From Coniochaeta sp. PMI_546 (Eukaryota > Ascomycota > Sordariomycetes > Coniochaetales > Coniochaetaceae), in NCBI GenBank assembly GCA_021432605.1, contig MU271145.1, positions 1,426,001 to 1,490,000 on the forward strand: a stretch of DNA of 64,000 nt, written 5' to 3'. Positions 33,481-49,256 of this stretch are shown piece by piece. Both the position numbers and the translations under genes were made by a program. The notes beneath the pieces were generated by a model. The model was not told where the DNA came from, did no database searches, and saw only the letters and a list, made by a program, of their open reading frames with translations. How positions within the stretch are numbered: the first letter of the stretch is position 1; every line of letters starts with the position of its first letter.

Positions 33481-35297
33481 CTAGCGGGCAGCAGTGGCCG
33501 GAAACTCCTTGGCCTCCTTCTCGGCCCACGCCTTCATATCAACCTTGGTGTGGTTCAGCGCTCCGGTGAGCGCGAACTGGCTCGGGATGCCCTCAACCCT
33601 GTGCGTCGAGTTGATGTTCTTCACCAGAACAATCTGGTAGCAGGTGGCACTGCCCTGGCGGGACGCAATGGTAGACCAACCAAGGAAGAAAAGCCAGATC
33701 TGTGGGAAAAAATCGATTAGTTCACTGACACTCCAGAATGGCTTGTGAGACTTTGGGGTCAACTCACCCTGTACCACCTAGCGCCATACTTGGCCTCCAC
33801 CTTCTCACGGTTGCCAATCCAGTTACGGTACCATCTCCAGAGGGTAGCCGAGTAGTGGACGCCGACCGTGTCGATTCCCTTGACCTCGAAACCAGCGGAC
33901 TCGAGCTTGTCGACGTAGAAGCCCAGGGGAGTAGAAGCGTCAGCACCGGGGAAGACATGCTTGTTCATGAACAGGCCCCAGACGAGGTCCTCGTACTGCC
34001 AGGGTCTGCGCAGGCCGGCGATCTGGAGGAAGAAGACACCGTCGTCGTCAAGCATGTCGTAGACCTGCTTGAGGAATCCGCTGAAGTGACGGACGCCGAC
34101 GTGCTCGGCCATCTCGAGGCAGGTGATCTTGTCGTAGCCACCCTCGGTCGAGGGGATATCGCGGTAGTCCATGCACAGGATCTTACTCTGTTCCTCGGGA
34201 ATGCCAGCCTTGCGGAGCGCACTGTTGCCCCAGGCGGTCTGGTTGCGGCCCAGAGTGATACCGGTGACCTTGGCGCCGAAGTTGACACTGGCGAAGCGAG
34301 CGAGAGTGCCCCAGCCACAGCCGATGTCGAGGAGTTTCTCGCCAGCCTTGAGGGCGATCTTCTCGCACACGACGGCAAGCTTGTTGTCCTGTAGTTGCTC
34401 GAGGGACTCCTCCTTGTTGATGTCGGAGATGAGGCCGGAGGTGTAGATCATGCGCGGGCCAAGGAACCAACCGTAAAAGTCATCGCCTCTGTCGTAGTGG
34501 TCACGGACTTGCTCCTCGTCTGTCAAAAGGATAAAAGAGTTAGAGATGAAGTGCTAAGCGTTAAGAGATGTTGGCGCCACATACCTTGAGAGCGAGTGTG
34601 CATGATCATCTCTGGGAGGGACTGGAAGAGGAAGAACTTGATCAAGCTGATGGTGAAGCGGAAGCTGGCCCAGTCGTGACGGTACTCGAGGACCTCCAGG
34701 CAGTCGCCATTGAAGTCGACGTCGCCGTCAAAGTACATCTCCTGGAACGTCTCCATAGCAATCTTGTTCTTGCCATGGTACTTGGCCTGGTCTGCGGGCT
34801 TCTTGAAGGTGAGGTAATGCTCGACCGGGCGGCCGGGGAGCTTGACCTTCTCCGTCTTCCTGGGGGAGAGAGCAGAGACGACGAGCCAGAAGGCGCCGAG
34901 GATGGGGAGACTGGTGAAGAGGCCGAAGAAGACGGCAAGCTTCCAGCCACCGCCGACCTTCCACGACAGCCACAGAGGGACGAAGAGCTCGAGACCTATC
35001 AGTAGCCAGCGAGGGAAAGTGTCGGCGCCAGGGCCGTCGGCCGGAAGGGGGGCATTCTTGATGGCGGGGGACTGAGTTTGTATCGTTAGTACGCGGTTTA
35101 CAATTGCATCTGTCCAATTGACCGAATTGACGATAACTGGACACGTAGACAGACATGGGAATCGCGTAAATCAGACTTACCGAGGTGGTCTTGACGCCGC
35201 AGTCCTCGAACTTCTCAAAGGAAGGGGTCGGAGCCTTGGGAGTCTCGATGAACTCGAATTCGGACTCGCTGCCGTTAACGCTATGTGGCTTCGACAT
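33481..35297 (-). CDS. MTS1: Sphingolipid C9-methyltransferase
   Basis: Exons 35297-35181, 35071-34585, 34519-33768 and 33699-33481 give 524 residues. After a polar N terminus come two membrane segments at about residues 55-105 (WLLIGLELFVPLWLSW, LAVFFGLFTSLPILGAFWLV). The catalytic part is of the cyclopropane-fatty-acid-synthase/SAM methyltransferase type: RDHYDRGDDFYGWFLG, the SAM-binding LLDIGCGWG at about 264-272, LEMAEHVGVRHF and DDDGVFFLQIAG. These enzymes add the C9 methyl branch to the 4,8-diene sphingoid base of fungal glucosylceramides at the ER, affecting hyphal growth and defensin sensitivity. All four exons rejoin in frame; introns are 109, 65 and 68 nt. The symbol follows the Candida gene. 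It is not in an obvious sphingolipid cluster. Confidence 0.95.
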
Positions 35298-35941
35298 CTT
35301 CTGAATGTCTCTTCCAGCAATAGTCTAAATCTGGAAGCGTTTGCTTGTGGGAAAAAGAGAGATTCGAAACCGGGAGTTGACCGCTCGTCCCACACACAAC
35401 ACAAAAAGATAATGCGGGACAGGGAGATGCTTGGCAGTGGGGACCAGGTTGGTAGTCCAGGGGGAGGGGGAGGGAGCTTGGGTCAACTTTTGGAGCTATC
35501 ACGACCAGATTCCGCCTTGTGAGTGGTTGGGAGAAGGGCTGGTCGCAGCGGCACTGCTTCCCCTTTACAGGGGTACGATATGATCATACAGTTCATATAA
35601 GTACCCCGCCACATCAGGAACTTCAACATATTCGACGAGATTGAAGGCTGGTATCCAAGGTAGCTTCGTCCAGCTTCGAACGGACCTCGCATTATCTTCT
35701 TCACATTTCATCCAAAGTAAGGCATGATCGACCTTCAAGGGATCGGAAATGCAGACTGGAATTACCAAGAGATGAAATTCGATTCCCTTTCTTCAATCAT
35801 GTTGTAATCATTTGTTGTCCAAAAGAGGATATAAAAAAGTGTCAGCACCGTCCATCTCTCTCTCTCTCTCTCTCTCTCTAGGCCAGCTTTCTTCTGTACC
35901 GTCTTAGCTCTAGTCTATCCCGAGGCATAGTCTAGGCTTCG
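35298..35941. other. Intergenic region between the C9-methyltransferase and the alpha-glucosidase
   Basis: About 640 bp with the methyltransferase promoter and the alpha-glucosidase 3' end. It contains a (CT) run at 35855-35879. A minus-strand frame at 35565-35768 reads superficially protein-like but has no recognised motif. Confidence 0.5.
35855..35879. repeat. (CT)12 microsatellite
   Basis: Twelve uninterrupted TC/CT units, lying just beyond the stop codon of the alpha-glucosidase, probably in its 3' UTR, where the transcript would read AG. Confidence 0.9.
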
Positions 35942-40001
<4,060 letters not shown>

Positions 40002-41938
40002 ATGTTTTCCAACATGTTCAAACGGGATGCCGGGGCTCAACATCGTAGCAATGCCAACTTCGACCAAGAAAACCGAACCCCCATCAACGATGCCTCCCCT
40101 CCGCCGTACGACGTAGCAGTCGCCGAAGCGGCTGAGCAGCGAGAAAAGGAGATGAGCTTCAAGGAAGCAAGGAAGGCAGACAAGCGCTTGATATGGTATT
40201 CGCTCGGATTTTCCGGCACCATCATCATGGAAGGCTACGGACTAGCCTTGATCACGTATTTGTTCAGCTTCGCCGTCTTCAGGACCAAGTATGGCACGTC
40301 GGTGGAAGGAACGGAGGACTATGAGGTTCGTCGAGTCCGCTGATAATGTCACACATTGGCCGCTAATACTGCGGGAAGCTGCCATACCAATGGCGGGTCT
40401 TTCTGCCACTCGTGGCCCAGTTCGGTTCCCTGGTCGGCATTCTCATCGCGAGCCCCCTTGCCTCACGTCTGGGTTATCGTCGAGCCATGCTGTACATGCT
40501 GGCACTGACGAGCGCCTTCGTGTTTATCCCGTTCTTCGCCAACTCGGTCACCGTCCTGATGGTCGGTTTCCTCTTCCAAGGCATCCCGTGGGGTGTGTTC
40601 CAGGTCATCAGCCCGGCGTATGCGTCCGAGGTCGCGTCTCTCCAGCTCCGTCCCATCTTGACGACCTGGAACAACCTCTGCTGGGTGATTGGCCAGTTTC
40701 TGGCTTCCGGCATCACTAAAGCCTTCGAGAGCAGCAAGCACGGCGAGATGTCATACAGGGTCCCGTTCGCCTTCCAATGGGTCTTCTCGTCCATTCTCAT
40801 AGTTGCGGTGGCTTGCGCTCCCGAGTCGCCCTACTGGTATCTGCAGAAAGGCCGAGTCGAGGAAGCGCGTCGAGCCGTTAAAAGGCTCGTCCGCAAGGGC
40901 AGCGACGCCCGGACAACAGAAAAGCTCGCTCTCATGCGCCACACCATCCATCAGGAGAAGAAACAGAACGATGCTCTCGTGGCGGCCATGCCGGCGAAAG
41001 AGGCCGGATCTTGGTCGGCATGGTTCGGCAAGTTCGAGATGGACTGCTTCAAGGGCGTCGACAGGAGACGCACAGAGACCGCCAGTATGGCTTGGCTGGT
41101 CCAGGCAACCTGTGGATCCAGCCTGATCCCATGGGCTCCAAAGCTTTTTGAGGCTGCAGGTCTGCAAGCAAGTGATGCGTTGTCGATCAACATCGCTCTT
41201 CCGGCGGCTGGCATCTTCGGGACACTCGCCTCCTGGTGGCTGATGCGCAAGGCTGGGCGTCGGCAGATATACCTCTGGGGCCTCTTGGCCATGGGTATCC
41301 TCCTCGCAGCCTGCGGCGCGTTCCATTATCTGCCCACCGGCGGAGGCTGGGCGGCTGGAGGCACGCTGATCGTTTACACCGCTGTCTACGACCTGACCAT
41401 CGGGCCTGTCTGCTACTCAGTCGTCTCAGAGCTGCCATCCATCCGACTTCGGACTGCCACTCTCGCCGTCGCCAGAGGCTGCTACCTCGTGGCCGGCGTC
41501 GTAAACCACGTCTTGACACCCAAGATGCTCGGTCGTGAAGACGGTAGCTGGGACTGGGGCGCGCGCGCAGGTTTCCTGTACGCCGTCCTCTGTGCCCTCG
41601 GCGCCGTGTACACATACTTTCGCATCCCCGAGACCAGAGGAATGTCCGCTCGCGAGCTCGACATCCTCTTTCAGAACAGAGTGTCGGCACGTAAGTTCAG
41701 CAGCGAAGAGGCTCTCCGTCTTGCTCCGAACGATGAGAAAGCAGTGATGGACTCAAGCAACGATACACTGGTGATACAACCAAAACCAATCCCTGCATCG
41801 CTTAGAAAGCAGGGAAGAGTAGACACATCAACCACTGCAGGCACAACAGCGAGCGAAGAATCGCGGTTTGAGATCGAACATATTTCGCCGCGAGTGTCGA
41901 TGCGAACTCTCACTCCCACCCCATCCATTTCCAAGTGA
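40002..41938 (+). CDS. MFS sugar transporter, maltose-permease-like
   Basis: Exons 40002-40325 and 40379-41938 join across a 53-nt intron (GTTCGT..GAAG), giving 627 residues. A polar cytoplasmic N terminus precedes about twelve membrane segments. Sugar-porter signatures are ASRLGYRRAM after TM2, PESPYWYLQKGR at the end of the first half, MRKAGRRQIYLWG between TM8 and TM9, and FRIPETRGMSARELD after TM12. The C-terminal tail of about 100 residues is cytoplasmic and Ser/Thr-rich, a likely site for glucose-induced turnover. The family imports mono- and disaccharides by proton symport at the plasma membrane. The divergent alpha-glucosidase neighbour points to maltose or a related alpha-glucoside. 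Substrate is inferred from context, not from residues. Confidence 0.93.
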
Positions 41939-42450
41939 GGAGGAGGCTAGTCACGACATGAAGCGTCGACGACGTCTGTGATCAAGTGACAGCCTTATGA
42001 AGAATTGTTTATCCCTTTTTCGAGTCTGTCAGCAGTGGTTGGGGCGATTTGGCTGTACATACACCGCAAGTTCGTGAAGTGGCTTGGGGACTGGTTGTGT
42101 ACGATCACTGGCGATATATGGGTATTGCCAGGGGCGGTAAGCGTGTCATTGTTTTGTATTGTATCGTTCATTGCTGGCGTGTTGAGTAAAGGAGTTCGGC
42201 AGGAGAAGGACTTACCGTCACGATCATTGAGATGAGTCGCGCATGTGCGTAGGTGAAAAAAGGGGGCTGGCATTGGGTGTTTAGGCTGTGTTTTGCTTTT
42301 GATGAAAATGGATTTCACCAGCACGACTTTTGGAACAAGGTTGTTAGTAAAATACGATTTATAGTATCTCGCCATCCAGTCTATGGGTCCGACTCAGGGT
42401 ATACCTACTCTTCATATGTGCGTAAGCCTGGTTCTCAAATGGTAAGATGT
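41939..42450. other. Convergent 3' regions of the sugar transporter and SPP2
   Basis: About 510 bp between gene ends facing each other. Nothing else seen. Confidence 0.6.
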
Positions 42451-43428
42451 TTACCGCCTATCCCTATCCCTGTCCCTGTCGCGGCCGCGGTCCCGGTGCC
42501 TGTCTCTGCTTCGATCTCGATCACTCTCCCTATCCCGCCGATGACTGGATTCCCTTGAGTCTCGATGCCTCTCCTCACGCCTCTGCTTCTTCTTCTCTTC
42601 CTCCCTCCTGTATTCGTCGAGTCGTGGTCGCCGTGGTTTGTCGTGGCTGCTGCCGCCATCCTTGACAGGCTTCTGCGACCAAGCGCCCAGGTCTTCGGCT
42701 CCTTTGCCCTTGGCTCCAAGACCAGTGAGATTCGCATGCTTCCTCACCTCCTTGACCTTCCCTATCATCTTTCCATCCCAGCCGAAATTCTTGAGCAGAT
42801 GAGCGCCAAAGTCGTCGATAGGCACCTTCTCGTAGTCTTCCGGCACCGGGTCCCGGTCGACATCACTGCCAGACATAGCGACGCGCTTCTTGTCATCAGC
42901 GTTACCAAGTAGGGCATCCATTGCCTCCTCGTCCGCCGTCTTTGAGCCTTTGCCATTCTCCGTCTTGGTATCCACTGAACTCTCGCTCCCGGCCCTTCTC
43001 GTCCCCTCATCGTCCTCTCGCTTGGTTTTCTTGTTTATGGTCAGACCCCACTGAACATTCTTGTCTTTGTCCGCCGGATCAGTCTCCTTCAATGACTCAT
43101 CTCCCCTGCGCTCGTCGTATCGGTTGCCCTTTCGTCTCGACTTTGAGTCTCGGCTGGGCGAGGGCGAGCGGGTTCGACGTCGCTGCCGCCGGTCTTCTGT
43201 GCTGGCGCCATCTGGGCCGTATGCTGTGATCGCCTCGTGCCTGCCACCTGTAGTTTCTTCGTCGTCGTCCTCGGATCCTGAAGGTTCCCCATTCAGCGCC
43301 TGGGCTCTGTGTCGCTTGCCGAGTGATGATGGTGGTGTTGGGCGCGCGTGTTTCTTTGCGCCTCCGTTCAAGGAGGAGGAGCCTAGCTTGATTGCTATGC
43401 GAGAGGGAGGGCCGTCACGATCCGACAT
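42451..43428 (-). CDS. SPP2: Pre-mRNA-splicing factor Spp2 (GPKOW-like)
   Basis: A single exon gives 325 residues. The conserved core is the G-patch-like segment PIDDFGAHLLKNFGWDGK followed by LTGLGAKGKGAEDLG, characteristic of Spp2/GPKOW. The rest is charged and low-complexity: an acidic/Ser region (GSEDDDEE), an RS-like RRRTRSPSPSRD, and a C-terminal run of Arg-Asp dipeptides. The N-terminal RIAIKLG is typical of spliceosomal cofactors that share this short motif. Spp2 binds and activates the DEAH helicase Prp2 so that the spliceosome can leave the Bact state in the nucleus. The start at 43428 keeps the conserved N terminus. The gene diverges from VID21. Confidence 0.9.
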   Translation of the reverse strand: MSDRDGPPSRIAIKLGSSSLNGGAKKHARPTPPSSLGKRHRAQALNGEPSGSEDDDEETTGGRHEAITAYGPDGASTEDRRQRRRTRSPSPSRDSKSRRKGNRYDERRGDESLKETDPADKDKNVQWGLTINKKTKREDDEGTRRAGSESSVDTKTENGKGSKTADEEAMDALLGNADDKKRVAMSGSDVDRDPVPEDYEKVPIDDFGAHLLKNFGWDGKMIGKVKEVRKHANLTGLGAKGKGAEDLGAWSQKPVKDGGSSHDKPRRPRLDEYRREEEKKKQRREERHRDSRESSHRRDRESDRDRSRDRHRDRGRDRDRDRDRR

Positions 43429-45148
43429 GATGTCTGGCAGACTTCGATATCGACCTTGGTTGCAGGCAGTGTCGTATCTAGGTCGCGGAAGAAGAATGGC
43501 GGAAAGAGCGATCAGGTGTTACTGTGGCTGATGTTCTTAGAAAATTGCTGGCATGTCGTCACAAGGGACTTCTTTGTGGCACTAAGTGTGGCTAGTGCGA
43601 CTAACTTGAACCGGGTACGTACCGTCCGGCCGTCTAGAAGTTGATGCCTCCGGATCAGTTTCAACCACGACCTCATATAATATCCTGAGCCCTAAACCTT
43701 CTGTGTTCTTCTTCACGCATTTCCCTCCTTGGGCGGTGTCCGAGGACCTGTTGAACGTGTCTTGCAGGATTATACTCGACTCGTGCTCATGAATATCCTC
43801 CGCATGACATTTACCGCCTCGGCATCTCAGCACAGGAGCTCGAGATGCCTCAGTACCGTCAGGAATACGTGAGGCATGGGCAGAACTGTACGGCTATGTC
43901 CTTCAACATAGCTGGAGCCTAGGATTACGTGCACCATGCCCCGTGGACCTTGGCCATGTCTGCAGGCTGCCACAGAGCTTCCTGTATGCTTGATATACCG
44001 GCTTGCTGCTCTTGGGGACGCCTAGCATTACTGCCTACTGCAAAGGAGACCTGCAGCTTCCAGCCAGCCGACTGCAGCATTCCAGGCTTCTAATAAGCAA
44101 CCTCCTACCTGAATAAGTACCGCAGGCTAACAAACGACATGATAGGATACGCCTATCCTATCTCAAACGGATCATGCCTTCTTGGCTCGGTGAGCCATGT
44201 CGGACTGGAATGGCGCATCAGATCTCATATCTGACTCCATGGCCTGAACTGCAGCAACCCGTTACGTTGGTTATGAGCAACGAGCCGCCCGCCCGGTCAA
44301 TTTGCATTCCACTATGTCATCAGCTTTACGGCGTTATGACAGTGCCTCCAAGACATCGTGCCCCTCAGCAGGCGAGCAACCAACCAGCACAACACCGTTA
44401 GAGATGGCGTCTGGTATGCACTAGATGCTCGTGCCTGCCCAAAATCAACTTCTGTACCCTCCATCGACGGCTGGGATGAGCGCAGTTTACTGGAACCCAG
44501 GTCCGGAGTTTATTGGACTGTTGGACGGAGACGGACTGCAGCTTCAGACCGTGGACTCGTCATCACACTCCTTCTCAAACCTCCACTAAAACCATCAGCC
44601 TGCAGACGTTTTACCAGGCCATAAAATGCCGCTACACAGCCTACGCCCGCTAAAAACAGGCAGCCTGACGGGGCAGTTTGGGGGAAGCAAGCCGAGCAAG
44701 CCGACCCCTGGTCATAAGCCTGGAGACTGGAGAGAGAGAGTGTGGTGGACCTATCTGCCAGGTCTGCCTGCCCCTCCCCCCTTTTCTAGGACTAACCCAG
44801 ATTCCACTTGGCACGTGTGGATGCGGGACAAAGGAGCCAACCAGCCCAACCAGTCCAACCGAAAGCAACTGGGAGGAAATGGAAGTGGCCACCCACCAAA
44901 TAACCGGGGCGCCAGCCGAATTCTTGCCCACTGCACCTTCCACCATAGGCCGTTCGCAGTGCTATCTACGATTAGACCTGGAGAGCCCGAGAAGCATCAC
45001 CGAAAATCCTGCAATTCAATCAGACACGTCCATCAACCTCATCAACTCCATCACCAACCCGTCGCCTACGCATCTCAAATTTTCGGTAATCATCCCAAAA
45101 CTTATCGCACATTCGCTTTTTAATTGAAGCGGATGTCGCGAACGCGAG
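43429..45148. other. Divergent region between SPP2 and VID21
   Basis: 1.7 kb with no supported gene. It contains a perfect 9-bp inverted repeat at 44141-44162 and a CACGTG near 44814. ORFs near 44626-45123 are VID21 leader-like and lack motifs. Confidence 0.55.
44141..44162. repeat. Inverted repeat, 9-bp arms with 4-base loop
   Basis: GATAGGATA, loop CGCC, TATCCTATC. The arms are perfectly complementary. It lies in the SPP2/VID21 gap, about 1 kb upstream of VID21. Confidence 0.85.
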
Positions 45149-45162
45149 ATGACGACCACTGA
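45133..45162 (+). promoter_or_regulatory. uORF overlapping the VID21 start
   Basis: An ATG at 45133 opens a nine-codon frame ending in TGA at 45160-45162. It overlaps the VID21 ATG at 45149 in another frame. If the transcript starts upstream, scanning ribosomes would meet it first. Confidence 0.5.
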
Positions 45163-48100
45163 GGTCGGAGCTGCCGACCGCTCCAAGCTTCTGCGATCAA
45201 AACGAGCAGAATGCAGGTAAGATTAATTCTGATCGATAGAGCTCAATTGGGCGATCATTTTGATATATAATGATGGGTGTTGACAATTTGTAGTGCAATC
45301 GTGACGTCGCGGAAGCGGAAGCTGCGCGAGCTCTTCGCTGTCGCGACCGAAGTGGAGGGCATTCCGAACTTCGACTTCAGCGATCCCGACGCGCCGCCAG
45401 CCACGCAAGCCGAGGCCAAGTTCCTGTGGGACAGTGACATATTGCAGTAGGTTTGCACGATTGAAACATGTTCTTTTAATTCAATATGTCGCGTCTTCGG
45501 CGCGTCGTATGGTGCTTTCTCGCTGACCATCTACTGCAGAGGACGTAAATTAAATGAACTAAACATACCACCGCGACCAAAAGTTCGCTCAGATGTCCTG
45601 CATCGCCTCCTTGCTACGGCGTCGCCTTCGGCCGACGAAAACACGCTCCAACAGTTCTCGAAGCCTACCTTTGAACCCACCATCAAACCTCCATCATTGC
45701 CCGACACTCTCCAAGGATCACCCAGCTCCGTTTCTGGACCGCCCAATGGAGACACAGTTCAATATGTTGCTCCGACTACCGAAGGTCCAGCAGACAGCGG
45801 CAGGCTTCAGCCTTCCGTCCTCCGCCCGCAACAGACCGCGATCGACGGCTTGCAGTCCAACAAAGATAGCACTGACGATAGACAAAAGCCTGTTTCCGTC
45901 GCATTCAGTAAAGAGCAGGACACAACCATCCCTCCGTCAACTTCCGCAGCAGAGCCTATCCCAGAGGTCGGGAAGCCTGTGTCGCCAATTCTGGAAACAT
46001 CTGTCTCGGAACAGACTCAACCCCAAGCAGTCGGCAAAGCCAACTCACAGCTCTCTGCTAGGGACGCTCCGGAGCCTATGGACGTTGACGAACCGTTGAA
46101 TGTCCACAGACAGGACGGCGCGCACCTACTTTCTATTCCTATTCCACCTGGCGACCACAGCAGAGCTCCTGATGCTCTCTCATCTCCAACCTCGACAACT
46201 CACACCGCGATGACGCCTGCCATTCACGAGGCATCGACAGACACCAGCCCAGACAATGAAGGGCCGCAGTATATCGAGACGGATGAGCAGAAGGCTGACG
46301 AATCCAGAACTCCAACGGCACATCAACCCTCGGATGAGGAAAGCCTTGAAGTCGTCCCTGATGCCGTGGATGATTCTGAGCAAGCTCAGAGTCCGGCGCA
46401 GGTGGATGCCATGGGAAGGGTCGTCAACGGGGTCGAAGCACAGCTGCTAGAGGAGACAGCCGCCGCGAGACTGGCAAAGAGTAGCGACAATGCGGCCCAG
46501 CCACATGCTGCGGCTACGCTTACAGCTATCGCAGAGGCTCCCCCTCTATCCGCGGAGCCTCTTCCGCAATCAGAAGCTCTTGAGAAGTTGACTTCGCCGC
46601 AGAGCGCTATTACACCTCCAAGCCAGGCTGCTACACTACAGGCTCCAGGTGCTGGCGAGGCAGCGACGCTGGACAGCCAGGCTCGTCAAGCCACTCCAGT
46701 GGTGCCGACGGAAATACAAACCGAATCACTACCTCAGATTGACACATCAGTTCCAGCATCCGGCCACGAGCTGCCGACGGGAACACCGACCATAGAAGTC
46801 TCTGTCCCAGCAGTGGAGCCAGCCGCTCCCGAGAGAGCTGTAACTCGCATATCCTCCGGTGCATTGCGACAGAAATCCGTATCAGAGCTACTAGGAGAAA
46901 ACAAGGATGCTCATGTGGCTCCGTTGACGCCTGGACCTTCCGGATCTCCGAAATCCCTGCACCACATGCAGGACGAGGATGAACTCCCAAACACGGTAGC
47001 ATCCACCGGGCAGATCAAGTCGCTAATAACCAGGAATAGGGAGAAGCGGAGAAGGAGCGTTCCGACTGTGGTCTTCGGAAAGCAGCCCAAGCAGGTTAAG
47101 CCGGCCGTTGAGTCGGCTCTTGTATCTGGTCGGCCGAAGGAAGAGGGACTGTCGATGAATGACGATTACTTCATCCCGCTGTTTCTGGATGCTTTCGCGC
47201 GGCACGAGCGGTCGTGGATGAAGCCCGTCGATCAACTCCTCCACCAAGCCCACAAGACTGTCTCCACCTCCGATCAGTATGTCCCCATTCATGAGCATCA
47301 GGCGTGCCGCATCTTGCGCCGGGTCTATCATCTCCAACAGCACGACAAGTGGTCATTACGTCAACCGCAACGATGTCCTGAACCAACAAGACCGCCCTCG
47401 CACCGAGATGTCCTCCTCCAGGAGATGAAGTGGATGAGGACGGACTTCAGAGAGGAGGGCAAGTGGAAGAGAGCCGTTGCAAGGAAGCTTGCTCGTGACT
47501 GTGCCGAGTGGGTCGCTGCAAGTCCTGATGAGCGCTTGGCGCTTCAGGTGAATGCCGTCATACCTCCTCGAGCGACAGCGACGGATGTCACGATGCTGGA
47601 CGATCTGACCGAGGCTCCGGAGGACCAGCTTCCTGAACTGGTTCACTCCGACTCGCCCACTGCCAACGATGATGAAGGCATTGAAGAACAGATGGTTCTA
47701 GATACCATCGCACCTTCAGCAATCTTCGCCCTACCGGATGACGAGGTGGTATTTAGCCTTCGACCCTCCCAAGTCGCGGACCAACTGCTCGAAGAGCTTC
47801 CGCTGTATGGGGCGCCTCTCAAAGTTCCAAAGTTTGATATCACTGTACCGGAGTTTGATCCTGATGCTCACTGGAAAAGACCTGCCTTACCCCTTAGTAA
47901 GTTCGTCGAGGGCAAGATGGTTCTATCCTCACAATCTCCACCAAGGAAGAGAAGTCGTTATGATTATCAAGCAGAAGATGACGATGACGACGACGACGAC
48001 CAGGTGGTATTTGGAGCCGAACCTGATAAACGTGTGGTCGTGCCGCCTGTTGACGCCAATGTCGCCCTCTTCAACCCCGAAATGAAGCCGATTCGGGACC

Positions 48101-49217
48101 GTCTGCATGCCGGACACCAATTCCGTCCCCCAACAGAATATCCCATGCCGCTACAGAGCTTCTACGAATGCCGCACTGCGTCGCAGTGGACGCTGGCCGA
48201 GGACGACGAGCTGAAGTCACTCGTTCGCGAATATTCCTACAATTGGTCGCTCATTTCTAGCGCAATTTCCTCCAAATCCGTCTTCTCTTCGGCTCCCGAA
48301 CGGCGGACACCGTGGGAATGCTTCGAGAGATGGGTGCAGCTGGAAGGCCTACCAGCGGATATGGGCAAGACCCAGTATTTCAGGACGTACCAGAATAGGA
48401 TCGACGCCGCGCAGCGCGTGATCCACCAATTGAACCAAAACGCCCAGCAACAAGTTGGGCCAAATGGGGTCGTCACTCCGGTGCCTCGTCGGAGACAGAC
48501 ACTAACAATCCGGGTTGAACGAAGGCGTAACCAGAAGCACCTGGCGCTGATAGATGCCATGCGGAAGCTTGCCAAGAAACGCGAAGTTGCGGTTCAGAAA
48601 ACCCAGCATGCCGCCGCCATGGCTGCCAACCGGAAGCAGAACGAAGGCCAACGGCCAGTGGGACCGCCTCAGACGCCTAGGGACTACAGTTTGATGAGAT
48701 GGGAACGCGATCAACAACTGGCAGAGAAGATGGCTCAGCTTGCTCAGCGACAACACGATATCGCTCAGCAGCGACGGGTATGTTTCACACACCCCTCAAG
48801 ACTTATGGACTGAACAGGGCCACTAACATGATATCAGGCGCAGCTCGCAAGGTCGCAGACTCAGGCTACCAAAATGTCTGCTCCGACTGCTAATGGTACA
48901 CCACAAGTGGCGCCAAATGCAGCGCAGATGGCGGCAGCCACCTCGGGCGGTCGACTCAGCGTTCCCGGCCAACTCGCCGTCCCAGGCCAGGCTCGGGCTC
49001 GGATGGCAATGCCAGCCACTCCGAATGGCATGGCGACTGTCCAGGCCCAGATGGGCGGTGGCCTAGTTCCACCTTTACCGATGAACGGACTTCCTCAGGC
49101 TCAGATGCAAGCACTGCAGGCTCAGCATAGGCTGCCCATGAACAATGCGCAGCCGGACATCAACCTCGTCCTCCAAGCTCGGCGCATTCAGGATCAGCAA
49201 CGAGCGGCCGTGCAGTT

Positions 49218-49256
<39 letters not shown>

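Noticed and set aside
35483-35768. Minus-strand frames reading like protein (for example WTKLPWIPAFNLVEYVEVPD)
   Set aside because: Short, no domain recognised, no start or splice context, and placed in the gap between two well-defined genes. Probably UTR or a chance frame.
44626-45127. Plus-strand ORFs of 149-165 codons before VID21
   Set aside because: No motif and Pro/Asn/Gln-rich; they end just before the VID21 start and are more likely its leader.
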